64,000 bases of DNA, from positions 1 through 64,000 of the forward strand of contig JAJNBG010000013.1 in assembly GCA_021155905.1 (NCBI GenBank). Reading direction: 5' to 3'. Below are positions 52,268 through 60,822 of the stretch, piece by piece. Within the stretch, counting starts at the first letter, position 1. Each line of letters begins with the position of its first letter. This stretch comes from Bacteroidota bacterium (GTDB taxonomy: Bacteria; Bacteroidota; Bacteroidia; B-17B0; Aurantibacillaceae). The translations under genes were made by a program, and so were the position numbers. Below the pieces are notes generated by a model. That model was not told the origin of the DNA, searched no databases, and was given only the letters and a program-made list of their open reading frames with translations.

Positions 52268-53959
52268 ATGCCCTCATTACATTGGATAGGAAAAGAAAAG
52301 GTGATCAACCATCACCTCGATGTACCTTACCGTGTATTGGATCATCAGTATACATTTAATGGTTCTCAGACGGCTGAGGTTTTCGAAGTCAAAGGAGAAA
52401 CAGGTAACAAAATCATCCACGGAGATAACCTGGAAGCCTTAAAATCTTTACTTCCGGAATACGAAGGAAAAATCAAATGTATTTACATCGATCCCCCCTA
52501 CAACACAGGTAATGAAGGATGGGTATACAACGATAATGTTAACGACCCAAAATTAAAAAAATGGTTAGGGCAGGTTGTTGGTAAAGAAACGGAGGATATG
52601 ACTCGCCATGATAAATGGTTGTGTATGATGTACCCGCGCCTAAAATTATTGCATAAATTATTGGCAGAAGATGGTGTCATTTTTATTTCGCTTGATGAAG
52701 TTGAAACAACGCATTTAAGATGCATTATGAATGAAATTTTTGGTGAAAATAATTTTATTGCTCAAATCACTTTATTATGTAATCCAAAAGGAAGAAGTCA
52801 GGATAAATATTTCAGCACAAACCATGAATATATAACCGTTTTCAGTAAAGATAAATTACCGAAGGATTCATTTAGTATAACAAAGGAAGAGGATTTAATA
52901 GAGAAGGAATACAAATTAAAAGATCAAAAGGGCAGATACAGGCTCATGGAATTGAGAAATACTCATAGAGAATTTAGCAAGGACAATAGGCCGAATTTGT
53001 TCTATCCTTTTTATATAAATCCTGAGAATGGAGAGGTTTCTTTAATAAAAAATGAAGATTTTCAGATAGAGTGCAAACCCCTTTGGCCCGATGGCTTTGA
53101 AGGATGTTGGACATGGGGAAAGGAATTATCGGCAAAAGATTCTCACCTGTTAATTGCGCAGAATATCAGAGGTAACTGGAAAATATTTCGAAAAAGTTAT
53201 TCTGCCGGTATTGAAGGGGAAAATGTAAAAAGAAAATTGTTTACGATTTGGAGTGATTCCAAATTCTACACTGAAAAAGGTCAAATTGTTTTCGGGGAGA
53301 TATTTTCAGGGTTAAATAAAAATGATTTCCCGCAGCCAAAATCAGTTGATTTAGTTACTGAAGTTTTAAGAACTAATACTAGAGATGGGGATATCATTTT
53401 AGATTCCTTTGCAGGAAGTGGAACAACTGCACACGCTGTATTGAATTTAAACAAACTGGATGGCGGTAAACGTAAGTTTATATGCATTGAAATGGAAAAT
53501 TATGCAGAAACTATAACTGCAGAAAGGGTGAAGAGGGTTTCAAAAGGTTATGGAGACAAGGAAGGCACCGGAGGAAGTTTTGATTACTATGAATTAGGGC
53601 CTGCTCTTTTCAACGACGACAACGAGATTAATGAATTAGTGGGAGTTGAAAAACTACGTCAATACATCTATTATACTGAAACGAAGGGTGTATTAAATTC
53701 CCCCTTCGAAGGGGGTGTCCGAAGGACGGGGGATGCAAATGACAACGAGTTCTTGCTTAAAAAACACAACGACACTGCTTACTATTTTTATTACGAACAA
53801 GATGGTATCACCACTTTGAATCATGAATTTCTGAGTACGATCAAAACCAAAGCTGAGCAATATGTGATTTATGCTGATAACTGTTTGCTGACCAAAGAAT
53901 TTATGACGAAACATAAAATCATTTTCAAAAAGATCCCGAGGGATATTACAAAATTTTAA
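52268..53959 (+). CDS. mod: Type III R-M modification methyltransferase (Mod)
   Basis: 563 residues from the ATG at 52268 (MPSLHWIGKEKV); the frame is open 13 codons further up, but that part lies in the operator region. Catalytic motif DPPYNTG (D75-Y78) precedes the SAM motif FAGSGTTAHAV (381 onward), the beta-class order of type III Mod proteins. Between them is the target recognition region. YIDPPYNTGNEGWVYNDNV, PRLKLLHKLLAEDGVIFISLDEVE, DGDIILDSFAGSGTT and ICIEMENYAETITAERVKRV are family blocks. It methylates adenine in an asymmetric recognition site, and with Res it forms the restriction complex. Residues about 475-489 (VLNSPFEGGVRRTGD) are encoded by a GC-rich palindromic element that looks inserted in frame. 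The res gene follows after 4 bp. Confidence 0.93.
   Translation: MPSLHWIGKEKVINHHLDVPYRVLDHQYTFNGSQTAEVFEVKGETGNKIIHGDNLEALKSLLPEYEGKIKCIYIDPPYNTGNEGWVYNDNVNDPKLKKWLGQVVGKETEDMTRHDKWLCMMYPRLKLLHKLLAEDGVIFISLDEVETTHLRCIMNEIFGENNFIAQITLLCNPKGRSQDKYFSTNHEYITVFSKDKLPKDSFSITKEEDLIEKEYKLKDQKGRYRLMELRNTHREFSKDNRPNLFYPFYINPENGEVSLIKNEDFQIECKPLWPDGFEGCWTWGKELSAKDSHLLIAQNIRGNWKIFRKSYSAGIEGENVKRKLFTIWSDSKFYTEKGQIVFGEIFSGLNKNDFPQPKSVDLVTEVLRTNTRDGDIILDSFAGSGTTAHAVLNLNKLDGGKRKFICIEMENYAETITAERVKRVSKGYGDKEGTGGSFDYYELGPALFNDDNEINELVGVEKLRQYIYYTETKGVLNSPFEGGVRRTGDANDNEFLLKKHNDTAYYFYYEQDGITTLNHEFLSTIKTKAEQYVIYADNCLLTKEFMTKHKIIFKKIPRDITKF
53698..53737. repeat. GC-rich palindromic element inside the mod coding region
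   Basis: The perfect 16-bp palindrome CCCCCTTCGAAGGGGG (53700-53715) is followed by a short hairpin GTCC-GAA-GGAC (53717-53727) and a second GGGGGAT (53728-53734). Base composition is sharply different from the flanking AT-rich gene. The whole is read in frame as about 15 residues with no stop. I recall CCCCTTCGAAGGGG-type dispersed repeats in Bacteroidota genomes; only one copy is visible here. Confidence 0.65.
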
Positions 53960-53963
53960 ACGG

Positions 53964-56567
53964 ATGGAGCTTAAGCCATATCAGCAGGAAGTGATTAATG
54001 ACCTGGCACTTTTTTTAGAAACAATCCAGGAAACAAAAAACGTGGCGGATGCGTTTTATGACTTCTGGAGCACCCATCCTAAAACACCTTTACTGCCGTT
54101 TGTTGGTAAAGCCATTGAGCCCTACAAAAATAATATTCCGCAGGTACCGCACGTTTGCGTAAAAGTGCCAACAGCAGGAGGTAAAACATTTATTGCCTGC
54201 AACGCCATTAAAACTATTTATGACGCGTTTCATTACGATCAGAAAAATGCAGTCGTATGGTTAGTACCGTCCATTACCATTTTAGATCAAACTATTAAGA
54301 ATTTAAAAAATACCAACCACCCTTATCGTCAGAAAATAAACTCTCACTTCGGTAATAAGGTAGAAGTGTACGATAAACAGGCTTTACTCCAGGGAAGTAG
54401 TTTCAATGCAACAAGTGTCATGGAACAACTCAGCATTTTTGTGTTAAGTTTTGACAGTTTACGTGCCAAAAACAAAGAGGACCGGAAAGTGTTCCAGGAA
54501 AATGGTAACCTTCAGTCTTTTAGTACTATGCTGGGGCGGGAAGAAGATATTTCTTTGATGAGAGTAATCCAGTCCTTAAACCCTGTATTAATAGTTGACG
54601 AAAGCCATAACGCGGAAAGCGATTTGAGCGTTGAGATGCTGAAGAATTTAAATCCGTGTTTTATTTTAGACCTGACGGCAACGCCCAGAAAGAACAGCAA
54701 CATCATTAGTTTTGTGGATGCCATGGCTTTGAAAAAAGAAAACATGGTAAAGCTTCCCGTAATCGTTTACAATCACCAGGATAAAACAGAGGTTATTAAT
54801 TCTGCTTTACAGTTACAACGTAAATTGGAACAGCAGGCCAGGGAAGAAGAGAAAAACGGCGGTCGGTACATTCGTCCCATGGTGCTGTTCCAGGCGCAGC
54901 CAAAAAACGCGTCCGATAACACGACGTTTGAGAAGCTTAAAGAAAAACTGATTGAATTAAAAATACCGGCCGAACAAATTAAAATTAAAACGGCCAACAT
55001 CAATGAAATAAAAGATGTGGACCTGACTTCAAAAGAATGTCCCGTGCGTTATATCATTACAGTAAATGCATTAAAAGAAGGCTGGGATTGTCCTTTTGCC
55101 TATATCCTGGCGTCACTGGCAGATAAATCGTCAGCAGTGGATGTGGAACAGATCTTGGGCCGTGTTTTACGTCAGCCTTATGTCACCAAACACAATTCTG
55201 CCTTGTTGAATTTGTGTTATGTACTCACAGCCTCTTCTAAGTTTTTGGATACTTTGGATAACATTGTTAAAGGATTAAATAAAGCCGGCTTCAGCAGCAA
55301 GGATTTTAAAGTTGCCGAATCAGTGATTGAAGAAACAAAAACAATTACTGACCCTCTATCCGAACTGACACAGGCCCCGAAAATAGATTTTGATGAACCG
55401 GTGAGTGATATAACTGCTGATATTGATGCATCGAGAATTTCTGATATTACTTCAGAAATAAAAGACGAGCCTATAGTGAATGAAATTGAACAAACGGCTT
55501 TCAAACAGGAGCAGGAATATCAGGACATAATCTTCCAGTTAGAATCCAGACAGAGTATTTCTTTACCATCCGAATTACAATCGCTCGTGAAAACATACCG
55601 AATGAAAGAGGTATTTGCTGAACAGGCTTCGCAGATACAATTACCACAGTTTTACATTAAAAAACCTTCAGGAGAAATTTTCAGTGACGGCGAACATTTA
55701 TTAAGCGAGGAAGATCTGCTTGAAGGATTCCAGTTAAGTAAGTGCGATTCTAATATAGCTTTTGACAGCGTGACCTCAGAATTATATAAAGTAGACCTGG
55801 ACGAAACACAAAGCGATTACACACCGGGCTTTGTAAAACTGGACGGTGGAGTAAAAGACAAATTGATGGATTATATTTTAGACCCTTCCAGAAAAGAAAG
55901 CCGGGTTAAAAATTTAACAGCACAGATCATGAACATCATCGGGAACATGTATCCGATTACTGAACATGAAATAAAAAAGTACATCCATAAATTGGTGGAA
56001 GATTTTACTGATGAGCAATACCATGATTTCCTGAACCATCATTATAGCTATACTTCTAAGATCAAGGAAAAGATAAAACAGTTGTCATCTGTTTATGCAG
56101 AACAAAAGTTCAGGGATTACCTGGATACAGACAAAGTTTTCATAAAACCGGCTTATAATTTTCAAAAGGAAATTATACCCGGAAATACAGGGAAAGACAT
56201 CACGAAATCACTTTATGAAAAAGAAGCGGAAATGAATGGTTTTGAAGAAAAGGTGATCAATGAAATTGCCAACTTATCTAATATTGCATTCTGGACAAGA
56301 AACATATCTAAAAAGCAATTTAAAATTAACGCGTTTCAAAACCATTATCCTGATTTTATCATTCATACGAAAAGTGGGAAAACTATTGTACTGGAAAGCA
56401 AAGGAGATGACCGTGACAATTCTGACAGCGAAGCTAAAATACGTTTAGGCAAAGCCTGGGAAAGAAAAGCAGGGAATCATTTCAAGTACTTTATGGTGTT
56501 CGATAAAAAAGAAGTAGCAGATGCCCACACTTTAGATGGCTTTTTAAAATTGGTTAAAGACATTTGA
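53964..56567 (+). CDS. res: Type III R-M restriction subunit (Res)
   Basis: 867 residues. SF2 helicase motifs: KVPTAGGKTFIAC (Walker A, Lys74), VDESHNAES (Asp212-Glu-Ser-His, motif II), LTATPRKNS (motif III), ALKEGWDCPFAYILASL and QILGRVLRQP (motif VI). C-terminal PD-(D/E)xK nuclease with PDF (Asp797) and LESKG (Glu811, Lys813). Length and order fit type III Res. The ATPase moves on DNA and cleavage follows collision of two complexes. The central acidic stretch (about 455-520) is typical of linkers. It starts 4 bp after mod and is co-expressed with it. All key residues are present, so it appears active. Confidence 0.94.
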   Translation: MELKPYQQEVINDLALFLETIQETKNVADAFYDFWSTHPKTPLLPFVGKAIEPYKNNIPQVPHVCVKVPTAGGKTFIACNAIKTIYDAFHYDQKNAVVWLVPSITILDQTIKNLKNTNHPYRQKINSHFGNKVEVYDKQALLQGSSFNATSVMEQLSIFVLSFDSLRAKNKEDRKVFQENGNLQSFSTMLGREEDISLMRVIQSLNPVLIVDESHNAESDLSVEMLKNLNPCFILDLTATPRKNSNIISFVDAMALKKENMVKLPVIVYNHQDKTEVINSALQLQRKLEQQAREEEKNGGRYIRPMVLFQAQPKNASDNTTFEKLKEKLIELKIPAEQIKIKTANINEIKDVDLTSKECPVRYIITVNALKEGWDCPFAYILASLADKSSAVDVEQILGRVLRQPYVTKHNSALLNLCYVLTASSKFLDTLDNIVKGLNKAGFSSKDFKVAESVIEETKTITDPLSELTQAPKIDFDEPVSDITADIDASRISDITSEIKDEPIVNEIEQTAFKQEQEYQDIIFQLESRQSISLPSELQSLVKTYRMKEVFAEQASQIQLPQFYIKKPSGEIFSDGEHLLSEEDLLEGFQLSKCDSNIAFDSVTSELYKVDLDETQSDYTPGFVKLDGGVKDKLMDYILDPSRKESRVKNLTAQIMNIIGNMYPITEHEIKKYIHKLVEDFTDEQYHDFLNHHYSYTSKIKEKIKQLSSVYAEQKFRDYLDTDKVFIKPAYNFQKEIIPGNTGKDITKSLYEKEAEMNGFEEKVINEIANLSNIAFWTRNISKKQFKINAFQNHYPDFIIHTKSGKTIVLESKGDDRDNSDSEAKIRLGKAWERKAGNHFKYFMVFDKKEVADAHTLDGFLKLVKDI

Positions 56568-56654
56568 TTCTTTATCGCACAACCAAATCACAATGTATCC
56601 CAAAAAAGCTTGTTCCCTGCTTATATTGTCTACCTTTAAAAAAAACGTAAAGAC

Positions 56655-57032
56655 ATGTCAGAAAAAAGCAAAAAACAATTTGGAGTATGGATGGACACAC
56701 ATCATGCAACCATTACAGGAAGAGAACATATTGATAAAGGGGAATTTGTGATCCTTGGGCATGTAAACAACCCTGGAGCCGCAAATAATTCAAATGAGAG
56801 TGCTTCCAATCATCAGGAGATCACGTTAACTCATAAATTCTTTAAGGAAATTGCCAACAAAATGCCCAATATCGATGAAGTACATGTAACAGGCACCGGT
56901 CAGATTCAGGAAGAGTTTATGAAGTTTCTTGCTGATACCGCACAGTATAAAAATGCGCACTCAAGCGATAGCACATCCAATAAAATGAGCGATGAGCAGT
57001 TGATTACATTTATAACAACCCATTTCAATTAA
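56655..57032 (+). CDS. Small protein of unknown function, resembling bacterial eRF1-like domains
   Basis: 125 residues, cytoplasmic: KQFGVWMDTHHATITGREHIDKGEFVILGHVNN..., then ITLTHKFFKEIANKMPNIDEVHVTGTGQIQEEFMKFLADTAQYKNAHS. The end is MSDEQLITFITTHFN. The alternating pattern of I/V strands plus the VHVTGTGQIQEEFMKFL motif recalls the C-terminal domain of eRF1/Pelota-like bacterial proteins (baeRF families), but this is a tentative memory-based match. The gene follows res by 87 bp and has a good terminator. It may or may not belong to the R-M island; there is no sign of toxin activity. Confidence 0.65.
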   Translation: MSEKSKKQFGVWMDTHHATITGREHIDKGEFVILGHVNNPGAANNSNESASNHQEITLTHKFFKEIANKMPNIDEVHVTGTGQIQEEFMKFLADTAQYKNAHSSDSTSNKMSDEQLITFITTHFN

Positions 57033-57053
57033 CAGGCTTTCAAAAACCAAATT

Positions 57054-57087
57054 AAAACCCGGTGCTTTTTAAGTTCCGGGTTTTTTT
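57054..57087. terminator. Terminator between convergent small-protein gene and Nudix gene
   Basis: A 9-bp stem (57054-57062 with 57076-57084, loop of 13) ends in seven T (57081-57087). On the minus strand the arm ends in four T, so it may serve both genes. Confidence 0.75.
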
Positions 57088-57095
57088 GTATAGAT

Positions 57096-57722
57096 TTAGC
57101 TATTCACCACCCACTTCAGCTCATTCATGATCATGGCTGTAGCGCCCCACAGGATTTTATCCTGCACATCAAAGTAAGGTGTATGTAATTTCAGGCCGGG
57201 CATAGGTTCAATTGTGGTTTGCTTCACAGTTTCCGCGTCGATGAAATTCGTGAAGGGCCATTCGATCAGTTGTTGTACTTCCCGTGTATGAATGTTGAAA
57301 TTGGGCCGCTTCGGTAAACAGGCCACGAAAGGATGCACCACAAATTTACTTACCGGAATATGCACGGGCGTTAATTTACCAATCACCTCCGGTGTCTGAT
57401 CGGAGCCTGTTTCTTCAAAAAATTCACGCATGGCCGTTGCCTGCAGATCGGCATCAGTTGGTTCCGCTTTCCCGCCGGGCAATGCAATTTGTCCGCTGTG
57501 ATAACCGTCATAGGTAACGCGCTCAATGAGCAATAAGATGGTTTCCTCGTGTTCGTTCGGATACATCAGGATCAGCACCGCACTGGGCCGATAGTTTTTA
57601 GATTCCGGTGAATTCGCTAACACCCTTTCCCGTTTAACATGCGCCATTTCAAACTGCGCTTTTTCTCCCGGAAGCGGTTGCTGCAGCTTTATTTTCAGAT
57701 CGGCGATGAATTCGTTGAACAT
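57096..57722 (-). CDS. CoA pyrophosphatase-type Nudix hydrolase
   Basis: 208 residues. RPSAVLILMYPNEHEETILLLIERV, then the Nudix box region IALPGGKAEPTDADLQATAMREFFEETGSD with the REFFEETG catalytic core, then a C-terminal region as in CoA pyrophosphatases (VIGKLTPVHIPVSKFVVHPFVACL). It hydrolyses CoA or related dinucleotides in the cytoplasm. The HIPVSKFVVHPFV segment matches the UPF0035 signature of this subfamily. It is a single gene, convergent with the 125-residue protein gene. Confidence 0.88.
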   Translation of the reverse strand: MFNEFIADLKIKLQQPLPGEKAQFEMAHVKRERVLANSPESKNYRPSAVLILMYPNEHEETILLLIERVTYDGYHSGQIALPGGKAEPTDADLQATAMREFFEETGSDQTPEVIGKLTPVHIPVSKFVVHPFVACLPKRPNFNIHTREVQQLIEWPFTNFIDAETVKQTTIEPMPGLKLHTPYFDVQDKILWGATAMIMNELKWVVNS

Positions 57723-57848
57723 GGTCTAAATATCTACAAATATAGGCCTTAAAATCCCTTCTCTTTTACAGGAATACGCCCAAATTTTATAAAATGTCTT
57801 ATAAAATATTATCCGTAAATTTGTGGCGCAAAAAATACCCGTAAAGCC

Positions 57849-59054
57849 ATGGAGACCATCAAATTAAATACCATAGAAGAAGCCATTGCTGATATCAAAG
57901 CAGGTAAAGTGATCATTGTTGTAGATGATGAAGACAGGGAGAACGAGGGCGACTTTTTAACTGCTGCGAGGAATGTCACTCCGGAAGTGATTAACTTCAT
58001 GGCAACGCATGGCCGGGGTTTAATCTGCGCTGCAGTAACACAGGAAAAAGCAAGGGAACTGAAACTTGAACTGATGGTTTCTTCCAATACAGCTCTTCAT
58101 GAAACAGCCTTTACGGTTTCCATTGATTTATTAGGATATGGCTGTACCACCGGAATTTCTGCATCAGACCGTTCAAAAACGGTGCAGGCGTTAGTTGATC
58201 CTGAAATGAAAGCAACTGATTTTGGAAGGCCGGGACACATCTTTCCTTTAATTGCCAAAAACGGCGGTGTGCTCCGTCGCACCGGGCATACAGAAGCAAC
58301 GATTGATTTTGCACGACTGGCAGGATTTGAGCCCTGCGGTGCATTGGTGGAAATCATGAATGAAGATGGAACGATGGCCCGTTTACCGGATTTAATGAAA
58401 GTGGCAAAACAGTTTGATCTGAAAATTGTCACTATTAAAGATCTGATCTCATATCGGCTGAGCAAAGAAAGTATCGTGACACGCCAGGTAGAAGTGGATA
58501 TGCCCACTCAATGGGGTAATTTTAAATTAGCAGCTTATAAAGTAAATACAAATGATGAAGAGCATATGGCTCTGATCAAAGGAGAATGGGAAAAAGACGA
58601 ACCGGTTCTGGTGCGCGTGCATTCGTCCTGTGTTACCGGTGATATTTTTGGTTCATGTCGTTGCGACTGCGGTCCGCAACTACACAAAGCCATGGAATTG
58701 ATCGAAAAAGAAGGAAAAGGGGTAATCGTATACATGAACCAGGAAGGCCGTGGCATCGGTTTGCTGAACAAATTAAAAGCCTATAAATTACAGGAGCAAG
58801 GACGGGACACGGTTGAAGCCAATATAGAACTCGGTTTCAAAATGGATGAACGCGACTACGGTGTCGGCGCACAAATTCTCCGCGACCTTGGTATCAGTAA
58901 AATGAAATTAATTTCTAACAACCCGGTGAAGCGGGTAGGCCTGATAGGTTATGGTTTAGAAGTGGTGGAGAATGTTCCTATTATCATTCCATCCAATCCG
59001 CATAACGAAAAGTACATGCAAACCAAGAAAGATAAAATGGGTCATAGCTTTTAA
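57849..59054 (+). CDS. ribBA: Bifunctional 3,4-dihydroxy-2-butanone-4-phosphate synthase / GTP cyclohydrolase II
   Basis: 401 residues. N-terminal RibB with [24 protein letters not shown] and [12 protein letters not shown]-terminal RibA from about residue 205 with [20 protein letters not shown] (three zinc Cys) and [11 protein letters not shown]. It catalyses the first steps of both branches of riboflavin synthesis. Stop TAA is directly followed by the truB ATG. No FMN riboswitch is evident in the 126 bp upstream. Confidence 0.96.
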   Translation: METIKLNTIEEAIADIKAGKVIIVVDDEDRENEGDFLTAARNVTPEVINFMATHGRGLICAAVTQEKARELKLELMVSSNTALHETAFTVSIDLLGYGCTTGISASDRSKTVQALVDPEMKATDFGRPGHIFPLIAKNGGVLRRTGHTEATIDFARLAGFEPCGALVEIMNEDGTMARLPDLMKVAKQFDLKIVTIKDLISYRLSKESIVTRQVEVDMPTQWGNFKLAAYKVNTNDEEHMALIKGEWEKDEPVLVRVHSSCVTGDIFGSCRCDCGPQLHKAMELIEKEGKGVIVYMNQEGRGIGLLNKLKAYKLQEQGRDTVEANIELGFKMDERDYGVGAQILRDLGISKMKLISNNPVKRVGLIGYGLEVVENVPIIIPSNPHNEKYMQTKKDKMGHSF

Positions 59055-59774
59055 ATGACCTCAGAACTCATGACACCAGATTATCGCAGCGGAGAGCTTT
59101 TACTGATTAACAAACCCTATACCTGGTCTTCTTTTCAGGCGGTTAACAAATTAAAACACGCACTTAAAAAGCATCCTTCTTTATTGCTGGATGGAAAATT
59201 GGTTCATTTGAAAATAGGCCATGCCGGTACTTTAGATCCTTTAGCCACCGGTTTATTAATTATCTGCACAGGAAAAAAAACCAAAGAGATCTCTCAGTTT
59301 CAAGACCTGCCTAAAGAATACACCGGCACTTTTTTTATCGGTGCCACCACGCCGTGTTATGATAAAGAAAAAGAGGTGAATGAAATATTCCCTATTGATC
59401 ATATCACCGAAGAGATGGTATACGAAGCCGCCAAATCCTTCATCGGAAAGCAGGAACAGGTTCCGCCGATGTTTAGTGCCGTGAAAGTGGATGGTAAACG
59501 TCTATACAAAATGGCACGCGTTGGAGAAGAAATTGAATTAAAAGCCCGGCCAATTGAAATTTTAGAATTTGAAATAACGTCCTGTAAACTGCCCTTGGTT
59601 GATTTCAGAATTGCCTGCACCAAGGGAACTTATATTCGCAGCATTGCCCGTGATTTTGGTTTGGCTCTAAACAGTGGCGCCTACCTTGACACGCTATGTC
59701 GTACTAAAATAGGGCACTTCTCCATTGAAGATGCCAAAACACCGGAAGAATTTATCAAAGACAATACTTATTAA
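59055..59774 (+). CDS. truB: tRNA pseudouridine-55 synthase
   Basis: 239 residues. Family blocks: LLINKPYTWSSFQAVNKLK, IGHAGTLDPLATGLLIICTGKKTK (catalytic Asp61), EQVPPMFSAVKVDGKRLYKMAR and TKGTYIRSIARDFG. It makes pseudouridine 55 in the T loop of tRNAs. The ATG abuts ribBA, so the two are cotranscribed. Met6 is an alternative start. Confidence 0.95.
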   Translation: MTSELMTPDYRSGELLLINKPYTWSSFQAVNKLKHALKKHPSLLLDGKLVHLKIGHAGTLDPLATGLLIICTGKKTKEISQFQDLPKEYTGTFFIGATTPCYDKEKEVNEIFPIDHITEEMVYEAAKSFIGKQEQVPPMFSAVKVDGKRLYKMARVGEEIELKARPIEILEFEITSCKLPLVDFRIACTKGTYIRSIARDFGLALNSGAYLDTLCRTKIGHFSIEDAKTPEEFIKDNTY

Positions 59775-59814
59775 AATCCGTTAATCCGCTTACCTCTGAT
59801 TTACACGTTGTATC

Positions 59815-60297
59815 TTGGATATTGAAAAACATAATCACAAAGCTGCCGCTCTTAAGAAAGAGAACAGGATTTTTTTTGACAAACTCAAGCGTACCAAACC
59901 AAAAAATTTAGACCATCAATTTCATTCGCTCCACGAAGAGGTCTTTGAACAAACCGATTGCCTGGCTTGTGCCAACTGCTGTAAAACGACTTCACCCATT
60001 TTTTATAACCGTGATATTGAGCGGTTGGCTAAACATTTCAGAATTAAACCGGGTGACTTTATTGATAAGTACTTAAAAATTGATGAGGACAAAGATTACG
60101 TCTTGCGCGTTGCACCATGTCCTTTTTTAGGTTCCGATAATTATTGCTCCGTATACGAGGCGCGCCCAAATGCATGCCGGGAATATCCTCACACGGATCG
60201 TAAACGGATGGAGCAGATTCTTGACCTGACGTTCAGAAACACCTTGGTATGTCCGGCGGTTCTGGAAATTACGGAGAAATTAAAAAAAATTGTATGA
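59815..60297 (+). CDS. YkgJ-family cysteine-cluster protein, TTG start
   Basis: 160 residues. Cysteine clusters CLACANCCK (residues about 53-61), CPFL, CSVYEARPNACREYP and a late VCPAV match the YkgJ/CxxCxxCC family (zinc or Fe-S binding; role unknown). No ATG or GTG lies in frame upstream of the first cluster; TTG at 59815 (MDIEKHNHKAA) is the only credible start and fits the N-terminal KKENRIFFDKLKRTKPKNLD seen in homologues. It is 40 bp downstream of truB. Confidence 0.85.
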   Translation: MDIEKHNHKAAALKKENRIFFDKLKRTKPKNLDHQFHSLHEEVFEQTDCLACANCCKTTSPIFYNRDIERLAKHFRIKPGDFIDKYLKIDEDKDYVLRVAPCPFLGSDNYCSVYEARPNACREYPHTDRKRMEQILDLTFRNTLVCPAVLEITEKLKKIV

Positions 60298-60305
60298 TGT
60301 TTAGT

Positions 60306-60372
60306 TCTCGCAGATGATCGCAGAGTTTGGACCGAAAAGTCACACCGAATATCTCTGCGAAAATTTGCGAGA
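60306..60372. repeat. Long imperfect inverted repeat between convergent genes
   Basis: Arms of 20 nt (60306-60325 and 60353-60372) pair with four mismatches; a loop of 27 nt separates them. The arms carry the CGCAGA/TCTGCG theme, similar in style to the stretch at 49560-49635. No T run follows on either strand, so it is not a classical terminator, although it sits where one would be expected, between ykgJ-like and dut. Confidence 0.55.
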
Positions 60373-60387
60373 AAGAAAGCTTAAAAA

Positions 60388-60822
60388 TTACTTAGTACCA
60401 GTATGTCCGAAACCACCAGCGCCACGCTGCGTTTCATCCAGTGAAGAAGTTTGTTCCCAGGTAATTTGTTCGTGTTTGGCAATTACCATTTGTGCCACGC
60501 GCTCACCATCGTTCACCAAAAATGCAGTATTGGATAGATTAACCAATAACACTTTTATTTCCCCGCGGTAATCTGCATCTATGGTTCCGGGAGAATTCAA
60601 AACAGTAATTCCGTTCTTAAAAGCCAAGCCGCTACGCGGACGTATCTGTGCTTCGTATCCTTTTTGTAATTCAATAAACAGGCCGGTTGGCACAAGTGTT
60701 CTTTCCAGGGGCTTCAATTCGATTGGTGCATCCAGGTTTGCTCTAAGGTCAAGTCCCGCGGAAAGCTCAGTAGCGTATTGTGGTAAGTCGTGTCTGGATT
60801 GGTTTACAACTCTTATGATCAT
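60388..60822 (-). CDS. dut: Deoxyuridine 5'-triphosphate nucleotidohydrolase
   Basis: 144 residues with all five dUTPase motifs in order: [45 protein letters not shown] and [12 protein letters not shown]. Homotrimeric enzyme that removes dUTP and provides dUMP for thymidylate. Its start overlaps the end of the flippase gene by 4 bp (ATGA), an operon link common in Bacteroidota. Confidence 0.96.
   Translation of the reverse strand: MIIRVVNQSRHDLPQYATELSAGLDLRANLDAPIELKPLERTLVPTGLFIELQKGYEAQIRPRSGLAFKNGITVLNSPGTIDADYRGEIKVLLVNLSNTAFLVNDGERVAQMVIAKHEQITWEQTSSLDETQRGAGGFGHTGTK

Noticed and set aside
53698..53737. Palindromic element as a phase-variation switch of mod
   Set aside because: Phase-variable mod genes use simple-sequence repeats. 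This element is a palindrome with no tandem unit, so there is no evidence for switching.
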